From: an uncultured Alteromonadaceae bacterium
GTDB lineage: Bacteria > Pseudomonadota > Gammaproteobacteria > Enterobacterales > Alteromonadaceae
DNA length: 64,000 bases
Assembly (NCBI GenBank): GCA_947501935.1
Contig: CANMXU010000017.1
Location: 1 to 64,000 of the forward strand
Direction: 5' to 3'
Part shown: positions 54,198 to 64,000 of the stretch, piece by piece
Position numbering within the stretch: the stretch's first letter is position 1
Layout: the number at the start of each line of letters is the position of its first letter
Translations under genes and position numbers: made by a program
Notes under the pieces: generated by a model
What the model saw: only the letters and a program-made list of their open reading frames with translations
What the model was told of the DNA's origin: nothing
Databases searched by the model: none

Positions 54198-55811
54198 ATG
54201 GAACCAACAACAAAAATACAGTCATTTCACCGCTCTTTACTGATCACCATTGTCAGCTTTACTCTGGTGGCGGTGATCATATCCCTTAGTATATTGTCAG
54301 TAATATTCATCAGTGAAGAAAAATCTCAACTTAAGAGTACTGCTATTCAGCGAGGAAAAATTATCGCCTTGATGAGTATCGACGATATCAAAAATAACGA
54401 TTATGATATTCTAGAACAAAAGCTCATTCGCTCTAGCGCATTATCTCAAGTAAACTACATCCATATTTATCGCGTAACACCAGGTCAAGAAAGTATTACC
54501 TTTTTCACCAGTTACAATAGAAGCGCTAACCACCCCGCTATCCCTGATAAAATCACCCAAATTCAGTCATTAATAAAGCCTAACATTACCAGTGACTATA
54601 TTGAGTTTATTCACCCGATTAAAGATGGCATACAAACTTTAGGTTATGTTTATTTACAATCAAGTTTTGAAAAAATTAATAGCCTGTCAAAAAAATTCTT
54701 ACTGACCATTATTTTACTTTCCTTACTGATGGCGATTATTGCCATTGTATTATCGTCACGATTGAAAAAGCGCTTGGCTGAGCCTTTAAATTACTTGATC
54801 GAAGTTATCCAGCAAATTTCACAAAGTAAAGACTACAGTATCCGTTATCAGCCTTTGCCGTTAAGAGAGCTTGATACCGTTGCACAAAACATTAATATAT
54901 TATTAGCGCGAACTCAAAAGCACATTCAAAAACAAAACGCTGAAACTGAAAAAATCATTGAACAAAATGATGCCTTAGCCAGTAAAGTAACAACGCGTAC
55001 CGACGCACTTAAAGAGTCTAACCAAGAATTATTGTCTACTTTAGAAAAGCTTCACCAATTTCAAGACCAATTAGTTGAAAGTGAAAAAATGGCCTCTTTA
55101 GGTGATATGGTTGCCGGCGTTGCCCATGAAGTTAACACTCCCATTGGCTTAGGTGTTACCGCATCGACTTTATTAGAAGATCGTTTGTTAGAAATTAAAC
55201 AGTCTTTTGATGATAAAACCCTAAAATCTAGTCAGTTAAAAAAATTCTTAAATGACGGCCAAGAGAATGTTGCCATCATTTATCGCAACTTAGAACGTGC
55301 CGCCAGTTTAATTTCAAGCTTCAAAAAAGTTGCCGTTGATCAGTCTAATGAAGACGAGCGCACAATTAATGTTGGCGAATTGTTGCAAGAAGTGATGATG
55401 ACGTTAGCGCCCAAACTTAAGCATCAACCTTATGTGGTTGACATTGAATGCTCTGAAAATTTAATCGTCGTTTCTAAACCGGGACCAATCAACCAGATAT
55501 TGATTAATTTGATCATGAACTCAATAATTCACGGCTTTGAAGAGCGCGATCATGGTCGTATTCATATTCAAGTAATTAAAATGAGTTCACAATTAAATAT
55601 CAGTTATGAAGATGATGGCAAAGGTATTGACCAAGCTTTAAAGAATAAAGTATTTGACCCCTTCACCACGACTAAACGAGGCTCAGGTGGCAGTGGACTA
55701 GGCCTGCACTTAGTTTATAATTTGGTAACTCAAGCACTTGGTGGCAATATTCAACTAGAAGAAAGAGTCACTCAAGGTGTTCATTTTGAAATAAGTTTTC
55801 CGGTTAAATAA
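54198..55811 (+). CDS. Membrane sensor histidine kinase
   Basis: A 537-residue kinase with two membrane helices (about residues 15-40 and 165-190) around a periplasmic domain of about 120 residues. A HAMP-like segment, a coiled coil, the DHp helix with H310 (GVAHEVNTPIG) and a HATPase domain (NLIMNSIIHG, DDGKGID, GSGLGLHL) follow. It has no PAS, receiver or Hpt domain, so it is not an ArcB. It is directly upstream of arcA, 115 bases apart, so it is a candidate partner. ATG 54198 is used; GTG 54186 is possible. Confidence 0.88.
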   Translation: MEPTTKIQSFHRSLLITIVSFTLVAVIISLSILSVIFISEEKSQLKSTAIQRGKIIALMSIDDIKNNDYDILEQKLIRSSALSQVNYIHIYRVTPGQESITFFTSYNRSANHPAIPDKITQIQSLIKPNITSDYIEFIHPIKDGIQTLGYVYLQSSFEKINSLSKKFLLTIILLSLLMAIIAIVLSSRLKKRLAEPLNYLIEVIQQISQSKDYSIRYQPLPLRELDTVAQNINILLARTQKHIQKQNAETEKIIEQNDALASKVTTRTDALKESNQELLSTLEKLHQFQDQLVESEKMASLGDMVAGVAHEVNTPIGLGVTASTLLEDRLLEIKQSFDDKTLKSSQLKKFLNDGQENVAIIYRNLERAASLISSFKKVAVDQSNEDERTINVGELLQEVMMTLAPKLKHQPYVVDIECSENLIVVSKPGPINQILINLIMNSIIHGFEERDHGRIHIQVIKMSSQLNISYEDDGKGIDQALKNKVFDPFTTTKRGSGGSGLGLHLVYNLVTQALGGNIQLEERVTQGVHFEISFPVK

Positions 55812-55926
55812 CCTTTTCTGATAAATCAAAACAATATTTTCTTGGTTTTTTATACAGATAACTGTAAAAATTGCTAAAATAGTAAAATAGATTTAATAAT
55901 TATAATAACCCATGGATAAAGTTAAC

Positions 55927-56631
55927 ATGCAAAAGCCTCATATTCTCATTGTAGAAGATGAAGATGTAACTCGCTTCAACTTACGTAGCCTATTCGAAGC
56001 CGAAGGCTATCAGGTATCAGAAGCTGTCGATGGCGAATCAATGGAAAATGCCTTACAAAAATATACCATTAACCTCGTTGTGATGGATATTAACTTACCA
56101 GGGAAAAATGGTTTGTTGTTGGCGAGAGAACTTAAACAAAATAGAGAGTTAGGTCTAATTTTCCTAACTGGTCGTGACAATGACGTTGATAAGATTCTCG
56201 GTTTAGAAATTGGCGCAGATGACTATCTAACCAAACCCTTTAACCCACGTGAATTAACTATTCGCGCCCGCAATATTCTTAGCCGCTTGGTGCAAACTAA
56301 AACCGAAACAACAACGGCAGTTATTCGCTTTAATCAATGGTCGGTTGATGGCAACTCAAGAAAGCTTACCTCTCCTACTGGCGAAATTATTCCTATTCCA
56401 CGAGGCGAGTATCGGGCGTTACGTTTATTGGTTGATAATGTCGGTCAAATAGTCACTCGTCAGCAGCTGATCAAAGAAATGACTGGCCGTGAATTACGCG
56501 AAAATGACAGAACAGTTGACGTTACCATCAGACGCTTACGCAAACACTTTGAGTCAGATGAAAATTCAGTAGAACTAATTAATACTATTCATGGTGAAGG
56601 CTATCGCTTTGTTGGCGATATCGAAAATTAA
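55927..56631 (+). CDS. arcA: Aerobic respiration control response regulator ArcA
   Basis: A 234-residue OmpR/PhoB-type regulator, almost collinear with E. coli Arc[13 protein letters not shown] at the start, phosphoacceptor D54 ([19 protein letters not shown]), [21 protein letters not shown] and the C-terminal winged helix with [18 protein letters not shown] are all ArcA hallmarks. ATG 55927 matches the E. coli N-terminus; ATG 55912 is an in-frame alternative. ArcA represses respiratory genes when oxygen is low. A terminator hairpin follows. Confidence 0.95.
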   Translation: MQKPHILIVEDEDVTRFNLRSLFEAEGYQVSEAVDGESMENALQKYTINLVVMDINLPGKNGLLLARELKQNRELGLIFLTGRDNDVDKILGLEIGADDYLTKPFNPRELTIRARNILSRLVQTKTETTTAVIRFNQWSVDGNSRKLTSPTGEIIPIPRGEYRALRLLVDNVGQIVTRQQLIKEMTGRELRENDRTVDVTIRRLRKHFESDENSVELINTIHGEGYRFVGDIEN

Positions 56632-56662
56632 TTTAAAAGATTAACCCAGTCTCAAACATATT

Positions 56663-56689
56663 TAATGCCCGCTATTTATGCGGGCATTA
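56663..56689 (+). terminator. Terminator after arcA
   Basis: A 10-bp stem TAATGCCCGC/GCGGGCATTA with a 7-base loop. The following sequence is only weakly U-rich. Confidence 0.75.
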
Positions 56690-56765
56690 TCGTTTAGGTC
56701 ACAATTAAACTTCATTGAAAATATATAGCCATAACCGCAGAATAACCTCTTAAACTGAGTTGAAG

Positions 56766-57110
56766 TTAAATTGAGCCAAGCCACTGTACAAACGCAGCAA
56801 TACCTTGTTCATTCAATTGCTGAAGTTTTAGTATATGAGCTTGTTTAATTTCCTTATCATCAAGCTCTTCCATAAAAGCCAGTTGTTGCTGAACTTTGCA
56901 TAAACCGGCACTGCCTGCTGCGCCTTTCATTTTATGACAAGCTTCGTGCCATAAGCCTTGCGAGTCTGTCGCCATGGCATCATCAATGGCACTAATATAT
57001 TTAGGGGCCTGCTGGCTATATAAATCCAACATCTTTTCCAGCATTTCTTTGCCTAAATTGTCAAAGTATCCGGTTAGTAACTCAATATCTAAGGTATTCA
57101 TTTCATTCAT
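56766..57110 (-). CDS. hptA: Hpt phosphotransfer protein, HptA-like
   Basis: A free-standing histidine phosphotransfer protein of about 114 residues. The phosphorylatable His (residue 59) lies in CHKMKGAAGSAGL, nearly the ArcB Hpt motif HKIKGAAGSVGL. In Shewanella a separate HptA supplies the phosphotransfer step missing from the Arc kinase, and this gene beside arcA fits the same layout. It is convergent to arcA, so it is transcribed separately. Start ATG 57110; 57101 and TTG 57122 are alternatives. Confidence 0.87.
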   Translation of the reverse strand: MNEMNTLDIELLTGYFDNLGKEMLEKMLDLYSQQAPKYISAIDDAMATDSQGLWHEACHKMKGAAGSAGLCKVQQQLAFMEELDDKEIKQAHILKLQQLNEQGIAAFVQWLGSI

Positions 57111-57369
57111 GCTACAGCTCAAGCGGTATTATTTTATAAATTGTAGCAAGTTCACCATAAAAAATTGAATTTATTTAGCTAACGCTTGTTATTCAAGTCC
57201 TTACTTATTTTAGGGTTGTTGATAAAAAATCATATTTTTAGCAACAAATGTAAAATAGTAGTAATAGTTTGCCTTAAAATTAAGATAGAATATGCGCCCT
57301 TGAAATTATGTATTCAGTGCCAATATATACAGTTCACTGACATAAAATGCAGCAAATAGCGGAGTAGTA

Positions 57370-58296
57370 ATGCCAACATCAATGCCTGATATAGCCAACC
57401 ATACCACAGCGCAAACTGAGGGTACGCTTGATTGGGTGGGTATGAGTAATATCGAAATGCCCGTTATGGTCGCTTCCAAGGATGAAAATGATCGCTTAGT
57501 CTCAGCACACGTTGACGCTTTTGTTAACTTAAACGACCCTACAGCTAAAGGCATACATATGTCTAGGTTGTATTTATTACTTGATGAGTTATCAAGTAAT
57601 GGCGTATTAAATTATCAATCGTTAGTCGCTTTATTGGATAATTTTATTATTAGCCATGAAGACTTAAGTGATAATGCGAAGGTACAATTTAACTTCGATT
57701 ATCACCTAAGAAGAAAATCATTAATTAGTGGCAAGGAAGGTTGGAAAGCCTATCCTGTAACACTAACTGGCCGTATTAATAAAGGCCAATTAACCATTGA
57801 ACTTGCTATTGACGTGCGTTACTCGTCAACTTGCCCATGCTCAGCAGCATTAGCAAGGCAGCTTATTCAGCAGTCGTTTAAAGAAAAGTTTGCTAACGAT
57901 GATAACGTGAATTTAGACAACATTCATGAATGGCTTGGAACGACAGAAGGCATAGTAGCAACGCCTCATAGTCAGCGCTCTGTTGCCGAAGTTAAGGTGA
58001 AACTAAATCATGGCTGTGAGCAGTTTCCAATAACTGACTTAGTTGACCTAATTGAAGATGCCTTGCAAACTCCTGTTCAAGCGGCAGTTAAACGTGAAGA
58101 CGAGCAAGAATTTGCCCGCTTAAATGGTCAAAATTTAATGTTTTGTGAAGACGCAGCAAGGCGTTTACAACACGCGATGAACCTCAGCCAAGGTTATGAT
58201 GATTTTTGGTTGCGTATTAATCACCTTGAATCGTTACATGCCCATGATGCTGTTAGTGTCGCCACTAAAGGTATCGCTGGCGGCTACCAACCTTAA
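57370..58296 (+). CDS. folE2: GTP cyclohydrolase FolE2
   Basis: A 308-residue FolE2, the zinc-independent type IB GTP cyclohydrolase of folate/queuosine synthesis. It makes 7,8-dihydroneopterin triphosphate from GTP. Signs: [13 protein letters not shown], the active-site STCPCSAAL (C155 and C157) and the [14 protein letters not shown] strand. GGAG precedes the ATG by five bases. FolE2 is often zinc-responsive via Zur; I do not see a Zur box here, so it may be constitutive. Confidence 0.93.
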   Translation: MPTSMPDIANHTTAQTEGTLDWVGMSNIEMPVMVASKDENDRLVSAHVDAFVNLNDPTAKGIHMSRLYLLLDELSSNGVLNYQSLVALLDNFIISHEDLSDNAKVQFNFDYHLRRKSLISGKEGWKAYPVTLTGRINKGQLTIELAIDVRYSSTCPCSAALARQLIQQSFKEKFANDDNVNLDNIHEWLGTTEGIVATPHSQRSVAEVKVKLNHGCEQFPITDLVDLIEDALQTPVQAAVKREDEQEFARLNGQNLMFCEDAARRLQHAMNLSQGYDDFWLRINHLESLHAHDAVSVATKGIAGGYQP

Positions 58297-58312
58297 AGAT
58301 TTAATAACTCTT

Positions 58313-58339
58313 AAAAAGCGCTCTTCTAGAGCGTTTTTT
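58313..58339 (+). terminator. Strong terminator after folE2
   Basis: AAAAAGCGCTCT pairs with AGAGCGTTTTTT (one G-U), with a run of T after it. Confidence 0.9.
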
Positions 58340-58755
58340 ATTTGTACTAAAAAACAAAAAGTGAATAAAATTAACTGCAATAGTGAATAAATGCAATAAC
58401 TAAGGTGAATATTACAAATACCTAGCAGTAATGTAATAAAATTACATTCTTGGATAATTTAACAACATTTCTCAATTATTCTGACAATATCGCTTATATT
58501 TTTATCTTATAAATTATCAGCAAAGTCACGTCCTACCAGTGTTACACCTTGTTTTACATCAGTTTTGTAAATTTGTTAATTAATGTAAATTAATTACGAG
58601 CAAAAACTCTATTTTTATTGACCTTTACCCCCAAAGTGTTTAATGTACTGGGTTCACTTGGATGTTAAACAGGATATTTATGCATTTTTCGCATAACTAT
58701 ATTCCTTTTCAGTGTGCCCTGTTGCCAAGTCGTTATTATTATTAGGAGAAAACAC
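58340..58755. other. Intergenic region and promoter of gltBD
   Basis: About 400 AT-rich bases without a gene. They hold the 19-bp palindrome AATGTAAT-AAA-ATTACATT (58430-58448) and a second AT palindrome cluster near 58575-58600. A regulator of gltBD such as Lrp is a possible user, but no consensus match was made. AGGAG lies 8 bases before gltB. Confidence 0.45.
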
Positions 58756-61700
58756 ATGCAGCTTTACGATCCCAACTTTCAAAAAGACAATTGTGGATTT
58801 GGTTTAATCGCTCACCAACAAGGTGAACCGAGCCATAAGCTGATCAAAACAGCTATTGCAGCACTTGATCGCATGCAACATCGTGGTGGTATTGCCGCCG
58901 ATGGTAAAACAGGTGACGGCTGTGGATTACTTTTACAGAAACCTGATAGCTTCTTCCGCGCGATAGCTGAAGAAAATAATTGGCAACTAGGTAGAAAATA
59001 TGCCGTGGGCATGGTTTTCTTAAATACCGATCCTGTTGAAGCTGCGCTTTCTAAAAAAATATTAGAAGAAGAGTTAACGCGTGAAACTTTAACAGTTGCA
59101 GGCTGGCGCGTAGTGCCAACCAATGTTTCGATATTAGGTGAAATTGCCGCAAGCAATTTACCGACCATTGAGCAAATTTTTGTTGATGCTCCTGCTGGGT
59201 GGCGTAATCGTGACCTAGAGCGTCGTTTATATATGGCGCGTCGTCGTGCTGAAAAACGCATCACCGACAGCAAATTTTATATCGCCAGTCTTTCTTGTTC
59301 GGTAACTATCTACAAAGGCTTAATGATGCCGGTAGATTTACCAAACTTTTATTTAGACTTAGCTGATATTCGTATGCAAAGTGCTATTTGTGTATTCCAC
59401 CAGCGCTTTTCAACGAATACCTCTCCACAGTGGCACTTAGCGCAACCTTTCCGCTTCTTAGCACACAATGGTGAAATTAATACCATTAAAGGTAACCGTC
59501 AGTGGAGTCGTGCACGTACGACACGCTTCCAGTCACCTTTATTGCCTGACTTAATGGATGCAGCACCGTTTGTAAATGAAAGCGGCTCAGACTCATCATC
59601 ATTAGATAACATGCTTGAGCTATTTCTTGCCGGCGGTATGGATTTATACCGTGCGATGAGATTATTAATGCCACCAGCATGGCAGAACAGTCCATTAATG
59701 GATGACGATTTAAAAGCCTTCTATGAGTTTAACTCAATGCACATGGAACCATGGGACGGCCCAGCCGGCGTGGTAATGACCAATGGTCGTCATGTAGCAT
59801 GTAACTTAGATAGAAACGGTTTACGCCCTGCACGTTATGTTATTACTCGTAACGGATTTATCACCTTAGCCTCAGAAGTAGGTATTTGGGATTATGGCGA
59901 AGATGAAGTGGTTGAAAAAGGTCGTGTTGGTCCAGGCGAAATGCTTGCTATTGATACTTACACCGGCAAAATTTTCCACTCAAATGATATCGACAGCGAA
60001 TTAAAAGTTCGTCATCCGTATCGTGAATGGTTAGACAAAAACATTAAGCGCTTAGTTCCGTTTCATAAGTTAGACGCTGAGCTAATTGGCAAGCGTGCAT
60101 TTAACGATGCTGAAATATTGCAATATCACAAAATGTTTAATTACAGCTATGAAGAAATTCAGCAAGTAATTAAAACATTAGCGGAAAATGGCCAAGAAGC
60201 GACAGGTTCAATGGGTGACGATACCCCAATGGCAGTACTTTCTAGCCAACCGAGAACCTTGTTTGATTACTTCCGCCAGCAATTTGCGCAAGTAACAAAC
60301 CCGCCAATAGATCCATTGCGTGAACGTTATGTTATGTCGCTTGGCACCTGTATTGGTCGCGAGCACAACGTATTTAATGAAACAACGAGTCATGCTAACC
60401 GTATTTTGTTTGAAACACCGGTACTTATGTACACAGGTTTAAAACAATTACGTGAGTTAGACCCTGAGCATTACCGCAGCGATACCTTAACGCTAAATTA
60501 CGATCCTGAAGAAGGCTTAGAAGCAGCTATCACACGTTTATGTGATGAAGCTGAAGATTTAGTTAAAAATAAAAATACCGTTATTTTGGTATTATCAGAT
60601 CGTCAAATTCACAAAGGCTTATTACCTATTCCTGCGGCTATGGCTGTTGGCGCGGTACAAAAGCGTTTAGTTGATGAAGACCTACGTTGTGACTCAAACA
60701 TTATTGTTGAAACTGCAGCTGCACGTGACTCACATCAATTTGCGGTATTACTAGGTTTAGGTGCTACGGCTGTTTATCCTTACCTTGCATTTGAAACCAT
60801 TGAACAAATGGTAGAGAAAGGTCAAATCGAACTAACCGCACGTGAAGCGGTAATGAGCTACCGCGACGGTATCAATAAAGGCTTGTTGAAAATACTATCT
60901 AAAATGGGTATTTCAACCATCGCCAGTTACCGCTGTGCAGGCTTATTTGAAGTTATCGGCTTAAACGATAACATTATGAAATTATGTTTCCCTGACTTAC
61001 CAAGCCGAATTCAAGGTGCCGATTTTGAAGATATCGAGCAAGACAATATCAACCTTGCCCGAAAAGCATTTTTACCGCATCAAAAAATCAGCCACGGTGG
61101 TTTATTAAAATACGTACATGGCGGCGAATATCATGCCTTTAATCCTGACGTTGTAAACTACATTCAAGACGCAGTTAAAAATGGCGAATACAGCAGTTAC
61201 AGAAAATTTGCTGATGAAGTAAATAATCGTCCAGTTGCAATGTTACGTGACTTATTAGCGCTGAAAGAAGATACCGACTCAATTGCTTTAGATAAAGTTG
61301 AAGCTGAAACCGAATTATTTAAACGATTCGACAGCGCTGCTATGTCTATTGGTGCATTAAGCCCTGAAGCACATGAAGCTTTAGCCATTGCCATGAACCG
61401 TTTAGGCGGCTTTTCAAACTCTGGTGAAGGTGGTGAAGACGAACGCCGTTTTGGTACCGTGAAAAATTCACGTATCAAGCAAATTGCTTCTGGCCGTTTT
61501 GGTGTAACTCCACATTACTTAGTTAATGCTGATGTACTACAAATTAAAGTAGCCCAAGGCGCTAAGCCAGGTGAAGGTGGTCAATTACCTGGTGATAAAG
61601 TTTCGCCATTAATTGCAAAACTACGTTACTCGGTTCCAGGTGTTACCCTAATTTCACCTCCGCCGCATCACGATATTTACTCAATTGAAGATTTAGCTCA

Positions 61701-63216
61701 GCTAATTTTCGATTTAAAACAAGTTAACCCAAGTGCTGTTGTATCAGTAAAATTGGTATCAGGCCCAGGTGTTGGCACAATCGCATCAGGTGTTGCTAAA
61801 GCCTACGCTGACTTTATCACCATTTCTGGTTACGACGGCGGTACTGCGGCAAGCCCATTAACTTCTGTTAAATATGCTGGTTGTCCGTGGGAGCTAGGTT
61901 TAGCTGAAGCGCACCAGTCATTAGTATCTAACGGTTTACGTCACAAAGTACGTTTACAAGTAGACGGCGGTTTAAAAACCGGTTTAGACATTGTTAAAGC
62001 TGCTATTTTAGGTGCTGAAAGCTTCGGTTTTGGTACGGTTCCTATGGTAGCTTTAGGCTGTAAATTCTTACGTATTTGTCACTTAAATAACTGTGCAACA
62101 GGTGTTGCAACCCAAGACGACATATTACGTGAGCAGTTCTTTAAAGGCTTGCCAGATCAAGTAATGAACTACTTCAAGTTTGTTGCCCAAGACGTACGTG
62201 AAATTTTAGCAAAATTAGGTGTTGATGGTTTAGAAGCGATTATTGGCCGTACTGATTTATTAGTACCATTAGCCGGTCTTACTGCTAAACAACAGAAACT
62301 TGATTTATCACCTATTATTGCACCAGTAGTTGCCGGAGATAACACCGCACTATTTAAAACTGAAGAAAATATTGCCTTTGATGAAGGTAAACTTAACCAA
62401 ACCATGCTTGCTGCTGCAACTGATGCTATAGCTCATAGCGCTGGCGGCGAATACCGTTTCGTTATTCAAAATACTGACCGCTCAGTGGGTGCTTCACTTT
62501 CAGGTGAAATTGCTCGTCAACACGGCGACCAAGGTATGGCGAGCTCGCCAATTAAAATACATTTATCAGGTACTGCTGGTCAAAGTTTTGGTGTTTGGAA
62601 TGCTGGCGGTTTAGAAATGACCTTAACCGGTGATGCTAACGATTACGTTGGTAAAGGCATGGCTGGCGGTAAGCTAACGATTAAGCCACCAAAAGGTGTT
62701 GACTACATTAGCCATGAAACAATGATCATGGGTAATACTTGTTTATACGGTGCAACTGGCGGTAAGTTATACGGTAGTGGCCGTGCTGGTGAACGCTTTG
62801 CTGTTCGTAACTCTGGTTGTCACGCCGTTATTGAAGGTGCCGGTGACCACGCCTGTGAATACATGACTGGTGGTATTGTTACCATTCTTGGTCAAGTAGG
62901 TGTTAACTTCGGTGCAGGTATGACCGGCGGTTTCGCTTATGTACTTGATGAAGCTGATGACTTAGATATTCGTTTAAATAAAGAATCAATTGAGATTTTA
63001 CCGATTGAAGACTTAGTTATTCACCAAGAGCATTTACGCGGCATTATCAGTCATCACTTTGAAGAAACTGACAGCTGTAGAGCACAAGAAATATTAAATA
63101 ATTTTGATCACTTTGCTCCGTTATTCAAATTAGTTAAGCCAAAAGCAACTGATGTGAAAACACTTTTAGGGCATCGTAGTCGTTCAACTGCAGAACTTCG
63201 CGTTCAAGCGCAATAA
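58756..63216 (+). CDS. gltB: Glutamate synthase large subunit GltB
   Basis: A 1486-residue NADPH-type glutamate synthase alpha subunit. The amidotransferase domain begins after a short propeptide with the nucleophile at C13 (KDNCGFGLIAH). The central and FMN-binding parts follow, with PGEGGQLPGDKV and the [3Fe-4S] cluster cysteines in CKFLRICHLNNCATG. The C-terminal glucan-like helix is rich in G repeats (GGKLTIKPPKG). It transfers the amide of glutamine to 2-oxoglutarate. The start is ATG 58756 with a perfect AGGAG, not the upstream 58714. gltD follows after 32 bases. Confidence 0.96.
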   Translation: MQLYDPNFQKDNCGFGLIAHQQGEPSHKLIKTAIAALDRMQHRGGIAADGKTGDGCGLLLQKPDSFFRAIAEENNWQLGRKYAVGMVFLNTDPVEAALSKKILEEELTRETLTVAGWRVVPTNVSILGEIAASNLPTIEQIFVDAPAGWRNRDLERRLYMARRRAEKRITDSKFYIASLSCSVTIYKGLMMPVDLPNFYLDLADIRMQSAICVFHQRFSTNTSPQWHLAQPFRFLAHNGEINTIKGNRQWSRARTTRFQSPLLPDLMDAAPFVNESGSDSSSLDNMLELFLAGGMDLYRAMRLLMPPAWQNSPLMDDDLKAFYEFNSMHMEPWDGPAGVVMTNGRHVACNLDRNGLRPARYVITRNGFITLASEVGIWDYGEDEVVEKGRVGPGEMLAIDTYTGKIFHSNDIDSELKVRHPYREWLDKNIKRLVPFHKLDAELIGKRAFNDAEILQYHKMFNYSYEEIQQVIKTLAENGQEATGSMGDDTPMAVLSSQPRTLFDYFRQQFAQVTNPPIDPLRERYVMSLGTCIGREHNVFNETTSHANRILFETPVLMYTGLKQLRELDPEHYRSDTLTLNYDPEEGLEAAITRLCDEAEDLVKNKNTVILVLSDRQIHKGLLPIPAAMAVGAVQKRLVDEDLRCDSNIIVETAAARDSHQFAVLLGLGATAVYPYLAFETIEQMVEKGQIELTAREAVMSYRDGINKGLLKILSKMGISTIASYRCAGLFEVIGLNDNIMKLCFPDLPSRIQGADFEDIEQDNINLARKAFLPHQKISHGGLLKYVHGGEYHAFNPDVVNYIQDAVKNGEYSSYRKFADEVNNRPVAMLRDLLALKEDTDSIALDKVEAETELFKRFDSAAMSIGALSPEAHEALAIAMNRLGGFSNSGEGGEDERRFGTVKNSRIKQIASGRFGVTPHYLVNADVLQIKVAQGAKPGEGGQLPGDKVSPLIAKLRYSVPGVTLISPPPHHDIYSIEDLAQLIFDLKQVNPSAVVSVKLVSGPGVGTIASGVAKAYADFITISGYDGGTAASPLTSVKYAGCPWELGLAEAHQSLVSNGLRHKVRLQVDGGLKTGLDIVKAAILGAESFGFGTVPMVALGCKFLRICHLNNCATGVATQDDILREQFFKGLPDQVMNYFKFVAQDVREILAKLGVDGLEAIIGRTDLLVPLAGLTAKQQKLDLSPIIAPVVAGDNTALFKTEENIAFDEGKLNQTMLAAATDAIAHSAGGEYRFVIQNTDRSVGASLSGEIARQHGDQGMASSPIKIHLSGTAGQSFGVWNAGGLEMTLTGDANDYVGKGMAGGKLTIKPPKGVDYISHETMIMGNTCLYGATGGKLYGSGRAGERFAVRNSGCHAVIEGAGDHACEYMTGGIVTILGQVGVNFGAGMTGGFAYVLDEADDLDIRLNKESIEILPIEDLVIHQEHLRGIISHHFEETDSCRAQEILNNFDHFAPLFKLVKPKATDVKTLLGHRSRSTAELRVQAQ

Positions 63217-63236
63217 TATTTACGAACGCGAATTGA

Positions 63237-64000
<764 letters not shown>

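Overview
This is an AT-rich stretch of a gammaproteobacterial chromosome, most likely an Alteromonadales marine bacterium of the Colwelliaceae type (Colwellia/Thalassotalea-like). The evidence is a close ArcA orthologue beside a free-standing ArcB-type Hpt protein, a DUF3581 protein, FolE2, a PutA without the E. coli N-terminal DNA-binding domain, TonB receptors and many c-di-GMP/HDOD signalling proteins. No IS, prophage, CRISPR, tRNA or rRNA was seen, so this looks like core and niche-adaptive chromosome.

Layout. 0-2 kb: glnK-amtB behind a sigma-54 type promoter with NtrC-like sites. 2-9.5 kb: single genes (K+ channel, HDOD protein, DUF2797, GIY-YIG, DUF3581, exported DNA ligase, methyltransferase, small outer-membrane barrel). 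9.5-20.9 kb: a catabolic cluster with an operon of class III aminotransferase, aldehyde dehydrogenase and two ureohydrolases, then a TonB receptor, a LuxR-type regulator, an MFS carrier and an FAD amine oxidoreductase. 21-24.8 kb: a secreted beta-helix protein and an NSS-type transporter. 25-30.4 kb: HDOD protein, Lrp-type regulator and putA. 30.5-43 kb: GAF-GGDEF-EAL protein, lipoprotein, 2OG-Fe(II) oxygenase, RND efflux pair, DUF5009 membrane protein, TerB-like protein, membrane diguanylate cyclase. 43-49 kb: CvfB-like RNA-binding protein, solute-binding protein, a histidine-rich TonB receptor with a small exported protein and a probable Zur box, and a TraF_2-type barrel. 49-51.5 kb: a DapA-family lyase and a COG3608 deacylase behind a clear lysine riboswitch. 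51.6-58.3 kb: a tandem DsbA/HCCA-isomerase-like protein, rsmC, sensor kinase, arcA, hptA and folE2. 58.7-64 kb: gltB and the start of gltD, which runs off the window.

How it fits together. Nitrogen metabolism dominates: ammonium uptake and sensing (glnK-amtB), glutamate synthase (gltBD), proline oxidation (putA) and the 9.5-20.9 kb cluster, which I read as uptake and oxidation of an agmatine-, guanidinobutyrate- or diamine-like compound. The most interesting signal is a TCCCC-N6-GGGGA palindrome found in front of three transcription starts of that cluster (14517, 17057 and, with one mismatch, 17998). It is a good candidate operator for the LuxR-type regulator encoded in the middle. Other notable items are the lysine riboswitch on an unusual dapA-deacylase pair, four 7-bp tandem-repeat arrays attached to terminator hairpins between 20.9 and 34.7 kb, and the sensor kinase/arcA/hptA arrangement.
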